Counted from the stretch's first letter, positions 46,510 to 55,906 are shown. The stretch is 64,000 bases of DNA from JBBQED01 sp038320345 (GCA_038320345.1 JBBQED010000003.1:124001-188000); one strand, 5' to 3'. Numbers and translations: made by a program. The notes: generated by a model from the sequence alone, not told the origin.

Positions 46510-46870
46510 ATGCCTCTTACCCTAAAACCCGAATTTGGCAGAAGCACTTTACCAAGCGGTACTTATAGAACGCTTTAGCTCACGTACTGGAGAAATTACC
46601 CGTTTATGCAAGGAAACAGGATTACAAGAGCTTGTTCTAAATTAGAAGAAGGTTTCCAAATAACGAGTTGGTGGCCAAATGCAGTCACCGATGAAGTTAC
46701 CGATCAAGCTAGGGAAACTGTTAAAAGAATGATTGTATCAACGTACTTCACAAATTAAAATCCAGTTTGGAGGATGCAGGTGTTTACGAATGGAGCGAAG
46801 TAGAAAATTTAGTAGAAAAATGTTTCAAAGGAATCAGCTGCTAGAAGGGGTTTGTTTAATACTGAGTATT
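46510..46870 (+). pseudogene. Decayed gene, frame-shifted fragments
   Basis: Successive coding-like pieces in different frames: NLAEALYQAVLIERFSSRTG then EITRLCKETGLQELVLN; KLEEGFQITSWWPNAVTDEV then TDQARETVKRMI; and NVLHKLKSSLEDAGVYEWSE then VENLVEKCFKG, each ended by a stop. Together they look like one gene inactivated by at least two frameshifts. A distant resemblance of the last piece to helical C-terminal regions of type I R subunits is noted but not relied on. The rest of the 46397-47262 gap shows nothing else except the promoter at 47151. Confidence 0.35.
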
Positions 46871-47150
46871 TACAATTTAAATATTTCAGAATACGTTGCT
46901 ACAATAAACATTGGAAATTATCGGCACAGGAAACTGCCAAATAAAGGATTCCACATCCAAGTGTAGTTACAACAGGGTACGTTCCAATAAAGTATCCTTA
47001 TTAACAGATCATCGCCTTTACAATCCTTTAAAAAGCACCCTGAAAGGTTTTTTTCGTTTATTGGATCACTGCGGGGCAATACTACGGAGATGTTATGTCC
47101 ACATCAAGGTGATAACCACCCTGCCCTATCCATCCTTACCTACTAAATCT

Positions 47151-47171
47151 TAGTTTGTATATTTGCTTTTG
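47151..47171 (+). promoter_or_regulatory. Putative promoter (TATATTTG) of the AraC regulator gene, shared with bla
   Basis: A 21-base stretch containing TATATTTG (TAnnTTTG type) is repeated exactly at 49243-49263. It lies 91 bases before the AraC-family gene. Confidence 0.4.
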
Positions 47172-47262
47172 TGGAGTCTACCGAAAGGTGTAATGCTAAG
47201 CTAGGTCGTAAAAGCAATCACATTCCATCATGAAAAACTGTTTTAGAATATTTTAATAAACA

Positions 47263-48126
47263 ATGTCGGACGAAATAAAAAAAGTGAAATTTAAGCAAAA
47301 TGCTCCGCTTCAAATTGAAGTAGTTGCGTTAGACAGTTTGACTAAAGTAAATAAAGCTCATTTAACAACTCCCCACCGAACTAATTTTTACCATATTTTT
47401 CTTTTTGACAATTGCCAACCCACTCACTTCGTAGATTTTGAAAAAATAAAAATTCAACCTTACACTTTATTGTTTATTGACAAAGACCGAGTGCATCAGT
47501 TTGACCAATTATTAAACTACGCTGGGCGAGTACTTATTTTTACAGATGATTTTTTCTCGGACACGAAATTTTTACGAAGTTCAATTTTGTTCAATGACAT
47601 ATCGAATCAAGCAACGATTCAACTAAATCAGCAAACCATAAAGCAATTTATAAGTATATGTGACAAGATCACTTCAGAATTGAATTTACCTGATGATGAA
47701 GCAAAATATTTCATTCTCAAAAACCATTTACACAATTTTTTATTGTTCGCTGAAAGGGAAAAAAGGAAACAAGGTTTTGGAAATGTAAAAAAAGGTGCTG
47801 ACCTTGATTATACATTGCAATTTAGAGATTTGCTAGAAAATAAATTCACAAAACTAAAAGCAGTAAGTGACTATTCTTCTCAATTATGTATTTCAGAAAA
47901 GCGATTAGGCCAAGCAACTTCCAAAATTTTAGGAAAATCACCAAAAGAAATCATCAACGAAAGAATCCTTTTAGAAGCGAAACGATTTTTGGTTTATAGC
48001 CATCTCACCATTAAAGAGGTCGGTCAAGGTTTAGGTTTTGAAGACCCTGCGTACTTTATACGCTATTTCAAAAAAAATACAGCCACTACACCAGTAGAAT
48101 TTCGAGAAACTTATCTACCTAAATAA
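47263..48126 (+). CDS. AraC-family transcriptional regulator
   Basis: 287 residues. The N-terminal cupin-like sensor (FYHIFLFDNCQPTHFVDFEKIKIQPYTLLFIDKDRVHQFD) is followed by a C-terminal double HTH: LKAVSDYSSQLCISEKRLGQATSKILGKSPKEIINERILLEAKRFL and TIKEVGQGLGFEDPAYFIRYFKKNTATTPVEFRE. A typical activator; the small NTF2-like and DoxX-like genes just downstream are likely targets. Effector unknown. Confidence 0.88.
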   Translation: MSDEIKKVKFKQNAPLQIEVVALDSLTKVNKAHLTTPHRTNFYHIFLFDNCQPTHFVDFEKIKIQPYTLLFIDKDRVHQFDQLLNYAGRVLIFTDDFFSDTKFLRSSILFNDISNQATIQLNQQTIKQFISICDKITSELNLPDDEAKYFILKNHLHNFLLFAEREKRKQGFGNVKKGADLDYTLQFRDLLENKFTKLKAVSDYSSQLCISEKRLGQATSKILGKSPKEIINERILLEAKRFLVYSHLTIKEVGQGLGFEDPAYFIRYFKKNTATTPVEFRETYLPK

Positions 48127-48228
48127 ACTTTCCCAAAAGTGCCATACAAAGGCTGATTTGTCCATTGTTCATAATTTGAAGTCGTATCATCTTTGCTTCA
48201 TCATTATAAACACTTTAAAAATAATAAA

Positions 48229-48639
48229 ATGGACAATAATCGAGAAGCCTTAACTGCCTTTTATAGAAAAGCATTAACGGTAAATACTGAGACAAGTGCT
48301 ACAGAAGTACTAAATAAAGTTCTAGCAGAAGATTTTATTTCATCAAGTTCTGTAGAGAGCAAAGGAAAATCAGCGTTAATTGGACAGGTAGAACATTTTT
48401 GGAAATTAATTCCAGATTTAAAATGGGAACCACAAGAAATGATTCAAGAAGGTAATAAACTTGTTGTGCGCAGCAAAGTTAGTGGTACACCAAATGGAGA
48501 TTTTATGGGCTTACCAACTAACGGAACAAAATCATTCGAAATTATGTCTATTGATTTTCACGCTATGGAGAACGGGCAAATGAAATCTGTTCACCATTTA
48601 GAAGATTGGGGAACTGCGCTAAAGCAATTAAAATCTTAA
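48229..48639 (+). CDS. SnoaL/NTF2-like protein
   Basis: 136 residues from MDNNREALTAFY (an in-frame ATG at 48193 adds an unlikely 12 residues). The cone-like NTF2 fold is suggested by the N-terminal helix, FISSSSVESKGKSALIGQ, the conserved WKLIPDLKWEPQEMIQEGNKLVVRSKVSGT, and the final MKSVHHLEDWGTALKQL, as in SnoaL-like ester cyclases. In accessory clusters such proteins often act on small organic or reactive molecules. Followed after 4 bases by the DoxX-like gene and probably controlled by the AraC regulator. Confidence 0.75.
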   Translation: MDNNREALTAFYRKALTVNTETSATEVLNKVLAEDFISSSSVESKGKSALIGQVEHFWKLIPDLKWEPQEMIQEGNKLVVRSKVSGTPNGDFMGLPTNGTKSFEIMSIDFHAMENGQMKSVHHLEDWGTALKQLKS

Positions 48640-48643
48640 AAAT

Positions 48644-49054
48644 ATGAGCAAAGCACTAGAACCTAAACCAGTTGACAAAAAATTTCAGATCATCGCTTAC
48701 GTTTTAGGGGTTGCGCACTTGATTTTTGGAGTCACCAAATTAATGGGTCAAGCGGATTTGACAAAAGAGTTCACAGAAGTATGGCATTTCCCATTGTGGT
48801 TTATGTACTTCGTTGGTGTGGCACAAGTATTAGGCGGCATTGCCCTTTTCACTCGTCAATTGCGGATGCCTGCATCATTGGCAATGGCATTAATAATGAC
48901 TGGGGCAGTTGTAACCACTATCATATCAGGTCAAATTCCTAATGTGGTTATCTGCCTCACAGTATTAGTACTGTGTATGATGGTTTTCAAACACAGAATA
49001 GAGCAATTAGCTATGGAATTAGCGAGCGAAATCACCGAGCAAAAATTAACTTAG
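48644..49054 (+). CDS. DoxX-like small membrane protein
   Basis: 136 residues with four predicted membrane segments (about 16-34, 50-70, 80-98, 100-116). LGVAHLIFGVTKLMG and YFVGVAQVLGGIALFTRQLRMPASLAMALIMTGAVVT fit the DoxX/DoxD-like superfamily. Function of most members is unknown; some act in redox or quinone-linked processes. Cotranscribed with the NTF2-like gene. Confidence 0.75.
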   Translation: MSKALEPKPVDKKFQIIAYVLGVAHLIFGVTKLMGQADLTKEFTEVWHFPLWFMYFVGVAQVLGGIALFTRQLRMPASLAMALIMTGAVVTTIISGQIPNVVICLTVLVLCMMVFKHRIEQLAMELASEITEQKLT

Positions 49055-49242
49055 AAGGGAATATTCAGAAATTTTAAAATTCGAGCTATAGTTAGTTTTA
49101 CGAAGGAACAATTACTCGGACTAAACACCACATGAAAGGTGCTTTTCTGATTTTTCATAATTGCATAGTGCTACTCGGAATTTTTGTTGCAAATACCATT
49201 AGGATTTACACCTAAAGCTAAACTTCGCCATATCCTAATACG

Positions 49243-49263
49243 TAGTTTGTATATTTGCTTTTG
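49243..49263 (+). promoter_or_regulatory. Putative promoter (TATATTTG) of the beta-lactamase gene
   Basis: Exact 21-base repeat of 47151-47171, including TATATTTG, 63 bases before the bla start. Flanking sequences differ. Confidence 0.45.
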
Positions 49264-49326
49264 CACCGATGACCTTTAATAGTAGCTTATTCCCGATACA
49301 CTACAACCTCGAAATAGCATCAAGAA

Positions 49327-50229
49327 ATGACAAAAAAATCCTTTTTAATAATCACATTAATTTTAAGTCAAACCTTTATATCTTATGCTCAAACGCTTAA
49401 TACATTAAGGCAGCAAATTCAACAAATTGTATCCTCAAAAAATGCCACTGTAGGAGTCGCAATAATTGGCAATGAAGGTCAAGATACCTTGTCAATAAAT
49501 GGCGAGCGTCAATTCCCATTACAAAGCGTATTTAAATATCATATTGCATTGGTAGTACTTGCTGAAATAGATCAAGGAAAATTGACTCTAAATCAAAAAA
49601 TTAAAATTGAGAAGAAAGACCTTTTACCAAATCTATACAGCCCAATTAGGGAGGATTATCCCAACGGAACAATATTGACAATTTCCCAAATTATAGCATA
49701 TACCGTTTCACAAAGCGACAACGTAGGCTGTGATGTATTATTAAGGTTAATAGGTGGACCAGAAGCGGTTGAAAAATATTTTATTACACATGGCTTCGGG
49801 GATATTTCTATAAAATTAAATGAAGAGATACAACAAGCGAATTGGGATTTGCAATTTCAAAATTGGATAACGCCAATAGCGGCTAACGAAACCTTAGAGA
49901 AATATTACATCAACAAGGATAAACTACTCTCCGAAAAAAGTTACAACTTCATTTGGAAAGTAATGAGTGAAACTCAAACAGGAGCAAATAGGTTAAAAAA
50001 ACAGTTACCCGAAAATACAAAAATTGCTCACAAGACAGGTTCTTCAGGGACAAACGCAGACGGTTTAACAGCCGCCGTAAATGATATTGGAATTATATTT
50101 TTACCAAATGGAAAACATTTTTTTATAAGCGTCTTTGTGACAAATTCAAAAGAGAATGAAGCAACGAATGAAAAAATAATTGCTGACATATCAAAAATGA
50201 CTTGGGATTATTTTTCAAACACAAAATAA
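49327..50229 (+). CDS. bla: Class A beta-lactamase, VEB/PER-like (subclass A2)
   Basis: 300 residues with signal peptide (cleavage near SYA-Q, residue 21). Active-site S67-V-F-K70, SDN loop at 130-132, omega-loop glutamate in LNEEIQQANWD (about 166) and KTG at 236-238 followed by SSGTNADG. Segment order and wording (LLP...SPI.E.YPNGT.LTI, SDN.GCD.LL.LIGG, KSY.FIWK.M.ET.TG.NRLK.QLP) closely follow VEB-type enzymes, though far from identical. It hydrolyses beta-lactams in the periplasm; VEB relatives have extended-spectrum activity, unproven here. Single gene with its own promoter at the right end of the island. Confidence 0.9.
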   Translation: MTKKSFLIITLILSQTFISYAQTLNTLRQQIQQIVSSKNATVGVAIIGNEGQDTLSINGERQFPLQSVFKYHIALVVLAEIDQGKLTLNQKIKIEKKDLLPNLYSPIREDYPNGTILTISQIIAYTVSQSDNVGCDVLLRLIGGPEAVEKYFITHGFGDISIKLNEEIQQANWDLQFQNWITPIAANETLEKYYINKDKLLSEKSYNFIWKVMSETQTGANRLKKQLPENTKIAHKTGSSGTNADGLTAAVNDIGIIFLPNGKHFFISVFVTNSKENEATNEKIIADISKMTWDYFSNTK

Positions 50230-50651
50230 TAACACTGCCTTATCAGGCTAGAACGGTATACAGTCTTTAAAGGATTCTTCCTCACAAGAAATCCCTGACG
50301 GTGCTTTCAAAATCTCGTCATAATGATTGATTAGCAGATAATTTTCGCACTGTTAGATCAAAAAATTTATTTCTAATTTAACTCTACATAAAAGGTCTTT
50401 TTATGCGTGAGAATGTATTCATCTGAGATGCATAACGTAAGAAAATTCGGCTCTTGGGGGCACTCTCCTTCATCTGCAATTATACATATTTGTACTTCAA
50501 AATCCTTACTTCAATCAATTTAAAACAAATTATCAATAACAAGAGGCAATCAAAAATGATCACCTCTTGCTATACTTCAATTCCAGAAAGGAAACTTAAA
50601 CTCAAGATTCGGTAATGGCATTGCCAAAAGTCAGTATCGTATTAAAGCTAC
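50230..50651. other. Gene-free gap at the right end of the accessory island
   Basis: 422 bases with no supported gene or recognisable integrase or attachment site. It contains one hairpin at 50540-50569. The transition from AT-rich accessory genes to core-like genes happens here. Confidence 0.4.
50540..50569 (-). terminator. Hairpin downstream of the cytochrome-porin operon
   Basis: CAAGAGG-CA-ATCA-AAAA-TGAT-CA-CCTCTTG: an 11-bp stem with a CA/CA internal mismatch. On the minus strand it lies about 80 bases after the last cytochrome gene and is followed by a weak T-rich stretch. Confidence 0.4.
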
Positions 50652-50912
50652 TTACTCTCCTTTTAGAAACGCAACAATTTTAGTCATTTCATCATTGGTA
50701 ATTCCCGCTTTCATTTTCATGTGAGTTCCAATGATTTCCCATTGTTCCTTTGCATACTGATCTTGCGAGGGAGCATTGTGACAGCGGTTACAGTTTTCTC
50801 CCCAGAGTTGTGCTCCACTCTTTTCAGCAATCATTGCGGTTGGTGCGCAACTATTCAAGAGTGTTAACGTACTTGCTAAAATAAAGACGAAGATGATATA
50901 TACTTTTTTCAT
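50652..50912 (-). CDS. Small c-type cytochrome lipoprotein
   Basis: About 86 residues from MKKVYIIFVFILAS (ATG at 50912; a longer frame overlaps the porin gene and is rejected). A lipoprotein signal (LTLLNSC) precedes one heme-binding site CNRCH, and MKMKAGITNDEMTKIVAFL supplies the distal Met ligand and C-terminal helix. It is probably an electron carrier anchored in the periplasm. Third gene of an operon with the porin and another cytochrome c, 22 bases after the porin stop. Confidence 0.8.
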   Translation of the reverse strand: MKKVYIIFVFILASTLTLLNSCAPTAMIAEKSGAQLWGENCNRCHNAPSQDQYAKEQWEIIGTHMKMKAGITNDEMTKIVAFLKGE

Positions 50913-50934
50913 AATTTTTTCTCCTTTTTTTCGA

Positions 50935-52062
50935 TTAGAAACCATAAAATAATTGAATGAAGACCTGATCGGTAACTCCGTCTTGCATTTGATAACAAAG
51001 CTTAGCAACGCAATTCCACTTCAGCCAATAATTTAAACCAAAAGCAGTTTGAGTGAGGTCAGTATTTTTTCCGTTCGTATCATAGTAAGCCCAAGGAGCT
51101 CCATCTGGTGTTTTATAACTTGAATATCGCAAGGCTACCTCCAGATTTCTTAGCACCTTATTTTCAACGCCACCTGGTCGTAATGAAGCGAGTATATAAT
51201 AGGTTTGGGCAGTATTATCAAAAGTATAAGTGCCACCAAATTCATCATCTGGAATTAAATAATCATGCTTATCAACATCTTGCTTTTTGAACTCTCCTTG
51301 CACCCGTAAAGTGCTTTTTATAGCTTTAATCATATGAAAATAATTCAGGTCGACAGCATACGCGATTACTCCTACCGATTCATCAGCAGAATACTGGCTG
51401 CCTGTTTTATTAGTACTTTCAAAAGAAGCACCTATTTCAAGACTTGAATTGGAAAGTGGCAGGAAACCTATTCGTCCACCGATCGCCTTATTCTTATTGT
51501 TATCAGTATAAGCTTCATAGTCAAATTGACCAGTGTTTTCTGCATCCGTTAACAATTGAGGTCCATTAGAAACCCAACCATCATAATTAAATTTGGAACA
51601 TCCAGCTGCAAATCCTCCTTGCACACCAAATCCAACAGCTTCCATTGTGCCAATGCCTCCATCACCAAAACCAACAGGATTACTTGCAAAACGATTCATG
51701 AATCCTTCTCCTAATCTTCCTCTATACATCCCGAAATGTGGAATGAAACGTCCTGCATGAAAAAGTACATTCTTCCCGACCATCCAAACTAAGTTGGCAT
51801 GTTCTAAACCAATATCAGCAACACCATCACCAGTTTCAATTTCAATTTCTGATTCTACAAAAAGTTTAGGAGCGAGCTGATAAAGAAAGATAGCGGAGAA
51901 ATTAGCATCCGTAAAGCTTGACTGTCCAGTATCTAAAATAGCAGTAACAGAAGCGTGTCCGGTAATTAACAATTTCGTGTTTCCGCTATTATTTGTTTGG
52001 GCCACTAATTGTGTGGCAGAAAAAACTGTAACAATACAGAAGAGTAATATTTTGTTTTTCAT
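50935..52062 (-). CDS. Outer-membrane beta-barrel porin-like protein
   Basis: 375 residues. Signal peptide (to LVAQ, residue 22), then alternating amphipathic strands with aromatic girdles and a terminal aromatic residue (VFIQLFYGF), the hallmark of outer-membrane barrels. GHASVTAILD, LFVESEIEIETGDG, HAGRFIPHFGMYRGRLGEGF resemble phosphate-selective porin O/P-like and related proteins. Placed between two cytochrome c genes, it may serve a respiratory or substrate-uptake function; the substrate is unknown. Confidence 0.7.
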   Translation of the reverse strand: MKNKILLFCIVTVFSATQLVAQTNNSGNTKLLITGHASVTAILDTGQSSFTDANFSAIFLYQLAPKLFVESEIEIETGDGVADIGLEHANLVWMVGKNVLFHAGRFIPHFGMYRGRLGEGFMNRFASNPVGFGDGGIGTMEAVGFGVQGGFAAGCSKFNYDGWVSNGPQLLTDAENTGQFDYEAYTDNNKNKAIGGRIGFLPLSNSSLEIGASFESTNKTGSQYSADESVGVIAYAVDLNYFHMIKAIKSTLRVQGEFKKQDVDKHDYLIPDDEFGGTYTFDNTAQTYYILASLRPGGVENKVLRNLEVALRYSSYKTPDGAPWAYYDTNGKNTDLTQTAFGLNYWLKWNCVAKLCYQMQDGVTDQVFIQLFYGF

Positions 52063-52091
52063 AATAAGGTTGGGTTAGTCATATAAGTAAT

Positions 52092-52544
52092 TTATTTAGT
52101 TGGTTTAGGCTTTGGCTTCAACGTTCGTATGTAGGTCACCAATTCCCATCTTTGTTTATCGGTTAAACTAGTCTTATAGGCTGGCATAGGAGCATGACCA
52201 TTAGTAAGTTCATAGAACAAGGAACCATCAGATTGGGCTTGAACTAAGTCCCCAGTGTGATTTGCAGGTTGAACTGTTAAGCCAGCGGCAGCAACACCAT
52301 CACCTTTACCACCACTCCCATGACATACTGAGCATAGCTTTTGATAAATTACTTTTCCACTATCCACTCGCGCTAGGTTGTTCGCATAGGGATTTTTTAA
52401 CGTATCCACCCAAGCAGGAGTATCCCACTTTTTTCTGTTTTCATCCAACTCCTTCTTCGTAGCTTTTCCTTGACTGAAACCTGTTATGGTAACGAAAAGA
52501 AAATAAACAGACAAAAGGAAGGTTTTTAAAAAGTAATTATCCAT
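52092..52544 (-). CDS. Periplasmic c-type cytochrome
   Basis: 150 residues with signal peptide (to GFSQ, about 25). One heme-binding site CSVCHGSGGKGDG and a distal Met ligand in HAPMPAYKTSLTDKQRWELVTYIRTL. The N-terminal part after the signal (KKWDTPAWVDTLKNPYANN) is typical of Bacteroidota mono-heme cytochromes in respiratory operons. First gene of a minus-strand operon with the porin (29-base gap) and the lipoprotein cytochrome. Confidence 0.85.
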   Translation of the reverse strand: MDNYFLKTFLLSVYFLFVTITGFSQGKATKKELDENRKKWDTPAWVDTLKNPYANNLARVDSGKVIYQKLCSVCHGSGGKGDGVAAAGLTVQPANHTGDLVQAQSDGSLFYELTNGHAPMPAYKTSLTDKQRWELVTYIRTLKPKPKPTK

Positions 52545-52737
52545 AAACTCATATTATTTTAGGGGGCTAAGGTGAACTTTAAAAAATGATACATCCATGA
52601 TGAATGTCATAGCTAACTATGAGTAGTACACAAAAGCATAAATCTTCATGTTAGAAGATTGCTGGAAAAAAATATGAAATTTCAGCTTTATACCTCTGAT
52701 AAATACTTCGAAAATGAATCTGAAAATGCTTACAAAA

Positions 52738-54192
52738 TTATCGCTCTGTGAACCTAACTGCAGATTCCTTCTTACCAAAAGTGGATTTATAAATAGTATC
52801 AGCCACAAAATCCATCTTAACGTAATCCTGCCAATTTTTGTATTTACTGAGGGTCATTAAATTTTCATTGCTGTGGGCATTCAAAACATAAAATGTTCTA
52901 CTATTCTTTAATACATCTTCTGGTCTAGTACTATCAGGATCAATCACTGCAATTCCGGAGTGCAATTGACGGAAATAATAATTGAATTGAAGTGCATAAT
53001 GACTCACTACGGGTTCCTGAACATCCAAATGATCCACCACCTGTGCCAAGGATCTAAAATCTTCTTTTGTGTTAGTAGCGTAATAATTTCTGATGAAGAA
53101 TAAATTGATAAGAGCACTTACCATTACCAGTGTATATAGTACAACTGACCAACGTCTGCCCAAACTTTCTAAGCCAAGAATCATTGCAGCAATCAAGAAT
53201 GGCAACCCAGAAATAGTACAACGAAGTTGGACAACGGGTTTAAATTGCGAGATCAGATAAGGTGGTATATACACAAAGAACAACAAGCAAGAGAGTAATA
53301 GATAACCTGCTAATTTTTCATTTTCTTTATTACGATACAGCTGAATCAACCTTCTTAAAAATAAGACTAATCCTAAAAGGAATAATACACTCACCACTGG
53401 ATCTCTTCCTGTATAGTCAAAAAGGTAATTAAAGAAGAACCAAGGTTTGGGAGCCGGCATCCAATGGCTCCGATGACTAGCTGTTAGTATGTAGGGAATC
53501 CACGGTAAGAAAAAAGTCACAACTGCTAAGCAAGAGATAAATACTTTTTTGAAGTCAGCAGATTTGAAGAACAAAACCATCATCGTCATCCAAAATAGTT
53601 CTCCTACAAATACAAACATCCCAAAGTAATGTGTGTACAATAGCAATACTGTAAGGATGATAAATTTTATGTACTCCTGCCAAGTATTTCTGCGAATTGC
53701 TCTCAGACAGAAAATTACGGATACAATCGCAAATAAAAATAACAAGATATACATACGTACTTCCTGGCTGTGAAATACATGATAGAAGTTTACTGCGGTC
53801 ACTAACGCCATAATAATTCCCATACGGTGATCTTTCATTTCTCGTCCAAGAAAATAAATAGCGATAACACCTGCAATCCCGATAAAAACGGAGAGCAATC
53901 GACCCGTAAAATCTGAGAATCCTACTAACCTAAAATAATAATGCGCCAAGAAATAATGCAAAGGAGGATGAAAATCTGTTTTTAATCCATTCAGAATCTC
54001 TTTCACAGAATGCGTAGGATCTGCAATGCACATGGTATATAACTCATCGGGCCACAAACTTTGAAAGTTCAGGTGATAGACTCTTAATAAAAATGCGAAC
54101 AAAGCAACCAATACTACTTGGATTAATTGTTTTGAGAAAAAACCTTCAATCACTTTCGGTGTGCTTGAATTTCGGTTCAATTCACTTTTCAT
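52738..54192 (-). CDS. GT39/GT83-like polyprenyl-phosphate glycosyltransferase (PMT_2/ArnT-like)
   Basis: 484 residues with about ten or eleven membrane segments. The first periplasmic loop carries the acidic catalytic-type motif SLWPDELYT and the following HPPLHYFLAHYYF, as in the ArnT/PMT_2 superfamily, which transfers sugars from polyprenyl phosphate to lipid or protein in the periplasm. The C-terminal part after the last helix is soluble. Single gene; acceptor unknown. Confidence 0.8.
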   Translation of the reverse strand: MKSELNRNSSTPKVIEGFFSKQLIQVVLVALFAFLLRVYHLNFQSLWPDELYTMCIADPTHSVKEILNGLKTDFHPPLHYFLAHYYFRLVGFSDFTGRLLSVFIGIAGVIAIYFLGREMKDHRMGIIMALVTAVNFYHVFHSQEVRMYILLFLFAIVSVIFCLRAIRRNTWQEYIKFIILTVLLLYTHYFGMFVFVGELFWMTMMVLFFKSADFKKVFISCLAVVTFFLPWIPYILTASHRSHWMPAPKPWFFFNYLFDYTGRDPVVSVLFLLGLVLFLRRLIQLYRNKENEKLAGYLLLSCLLFFVYIPPYLISQFKPVVQLRCTISGLPFLIAAMILGLESLGRRWSVVLYTLVMVSALINLFFIRNYYATNTKEDFRSLAQVVDHLDVQEPVVSHYALQFNYYFRQLHSGIAVIDPDSTRPEDVLKNSRTFYVLNAHSNENLMTLSKYKNWQDYVKMDFVADTIYKSTFGKKESAVRFTER

Positions 54193-54758
54193 TACTTAAT
54201 TCAAATTACAATCGTTTCAAAGAGATTAGGCCTCTCGATAAAACTTTCTACTTTAATTATAACTTATAAATCTCTGATAAGGTAATGCAATCCTCTCACA
54301 TTTCAAAATTACACTTCAAATCACTGGGATTAAATCGATAGTGGCATACCTATTAATCGTTTGGTAAGATATGGTAAAATTAATAAAACATATCAAAAAA
54401 CAAGGCAGCTTTCTATTCAGTGACTTATAAATCAATAACTTAATACATTCTTACAATATAAAGCAACAACTGATGATTTTCAACCCAACCAGATTAAATG
54501 GCAAAAGCAAACGATTCAAGACCTCCATTAAGTATTGAAGTCGAACAAAGACTGAGGATCCGCTGAAAACTGATATTTATCAGTCGGTTTAACCCCTGAA
54601 AAAATAACCTTTGCATAACATCTCAAAACGAACTGACGAAACAGCTTTACTGGAAATTCAAATTTCAATAAACATCATTTTAAATGCAATAAAAACTTGT
54701 ACTTGGGAAAATTAAACGTTTAGTCCATTTATATTTACTAAATACCAATGCTGGAACT
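54193..54758. other. Gene-free divergent gap
   Basis: 566 AT-rich bases between the divergent membrane glycosyltransferase and AI-2E family genes. I see no gene, RNA or repeat in it. Confidence 0.4.
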
Positions 54759-55838
54759 ATGACAACCACATCCTCTTCGATTATTAAAACATTACTTATA
54801 CTTTATCTGGTGATAGCAGGATTGCATTATGCAAAAGCTTTCCTGATGCCCTTAGCTATTGGAGGAGTACTTGCTACACTTTTCCTTCCGTTTTGCAAAT
54901 GGCTAGAGGAAAAAAAAATTCCGAAGGGCTTAGCAGCATTCGCATCTATTCTTGTTCTCTTACTGATTATCCTAGGTATTGGTGGAATGTTAGCTTGGCT
55001 GATTTCTGATTTAACTACAGATGTAGAAGTCTTGAAAGAAAAAATCCTCCAAACAGGAGATCGAATGCAAGATTATATTTTCAATCATCTGGGTATTCCA
55101 ATTGTAAAGCAAACAGAAATCATGAATGATCAGCAACAGTTGGTTACAGTATTTCTATCGACTATGGCCGGATCACTAATGAGTATTTTCACGAATTTTA
55201 TTTTAATTCTAGCTTACATTTTTTTTCTCCTTTATTATAGAAATCATATTCGCAATTTTATCATCCTGCTTGCTCCTGCAGAACAAAAAAAAGAAATGGC
55301 TCATGTGGTATATAAAGTTACATTGGTCTCTCAGCAATACCTTGTAGGATTAACCAAAATGATTGGTTGTCTTTGGATAATGTACGGCATTGGATTTACA
55401 TTTATAGGAGTCAAAAACTCACTCTTCTTTGCAATACTTTGTGGACTGCTGGAGATTGTACCCTTCATCGGAAACATCACCGGAACGACTGTAACACTAC
55501 TCGTTTCTGCCGTTCAGGGTGCTAGCATGACTATGTTATTGGGTATTGCTTTTACCTATGGCATAGTACAATTTATTCAAGGTTGGGTGCTCGAACCAAT
55601 TATTCTCGGACCACAAGTGAAGATAAATCCACTCTTTACAATTGTTGCGCTGGTGATTGGTGAACTCGTTTGGGGAATACCAGGAATTTTTCTTGCGATT
55701 CCTTTAATTGCCATGTTTAAAATTGTTTGTGATCATGTAGATTCTTTAAAACCTTATGGCTTTCTGATTGGTGAAATAGGGATCAGGAAGAAGGGAATCA
55801 GTAGTCTTAAAAAACTCATAAATTGGCTTAAAAAATAA
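54759..55838 (+). CDS. AI-2E family transporter (PerM-like)
   Basis: 359 residues, the usual length. Two N-terminal membrane segments, a helical periplasmic/cytoplasmic region (SDLTTDVEVLKEKILQTGDRMQDYIF), then five or so C-terminal segments with GLLEIVPFIGNITGT and the conserved GWVLEPIILGPQVKINPLFTIVALVIGELVWGIPGIFLAIPLIA. The family includes TqsA and putative permeases; the substrate here is not known. Confidence 0.9.
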   Translation: MTTTSSSIIKTLLILYLVIAGLHYAKAFLMPLAIGGVLATLFLPFCKWLEEKKIPKGLAAFASILVLLLIILGIGGMLAWLISDLTTDVEVLKEKILQTGDRMQDYIFNHLGIPIVKQTEIMNDQQQLVTVFLSTMAGSLMSIFTNFILILAYIFFLLYYRNHIRNFIILLAPAEQKKEMAHVVYKVTLVSQQYLVGLTKMIGCLWIMYGIGFTFIGVKNSLFFAILCGLLEIVPFIGNITGTTVTLLVSAVQGASMTMLLGIAFTYGIVQFIQGWVLEPIILGPQVKINPLFTIVALVIGELVWGIPGIFLAIPLIAMFKIVCDHVDSLKPYGFLIGEIGIRKKGISSLKKLINWLKK

Positions 55839-55906
55839 CTTCAACACATAGGGAAGATGTATTCAATAATGCATTTTTTGAAATTTACTTTTGTACGAAT
55901 CGAATT

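Noticed and set aside
50913..51008. Longer N-terminus of the lipoprotein cytochrome
   Set aside because: It would overlap the porin gene and bury the lipoprotein signal peptide; the ATG at 50912 gives a proper signal with lipobox.
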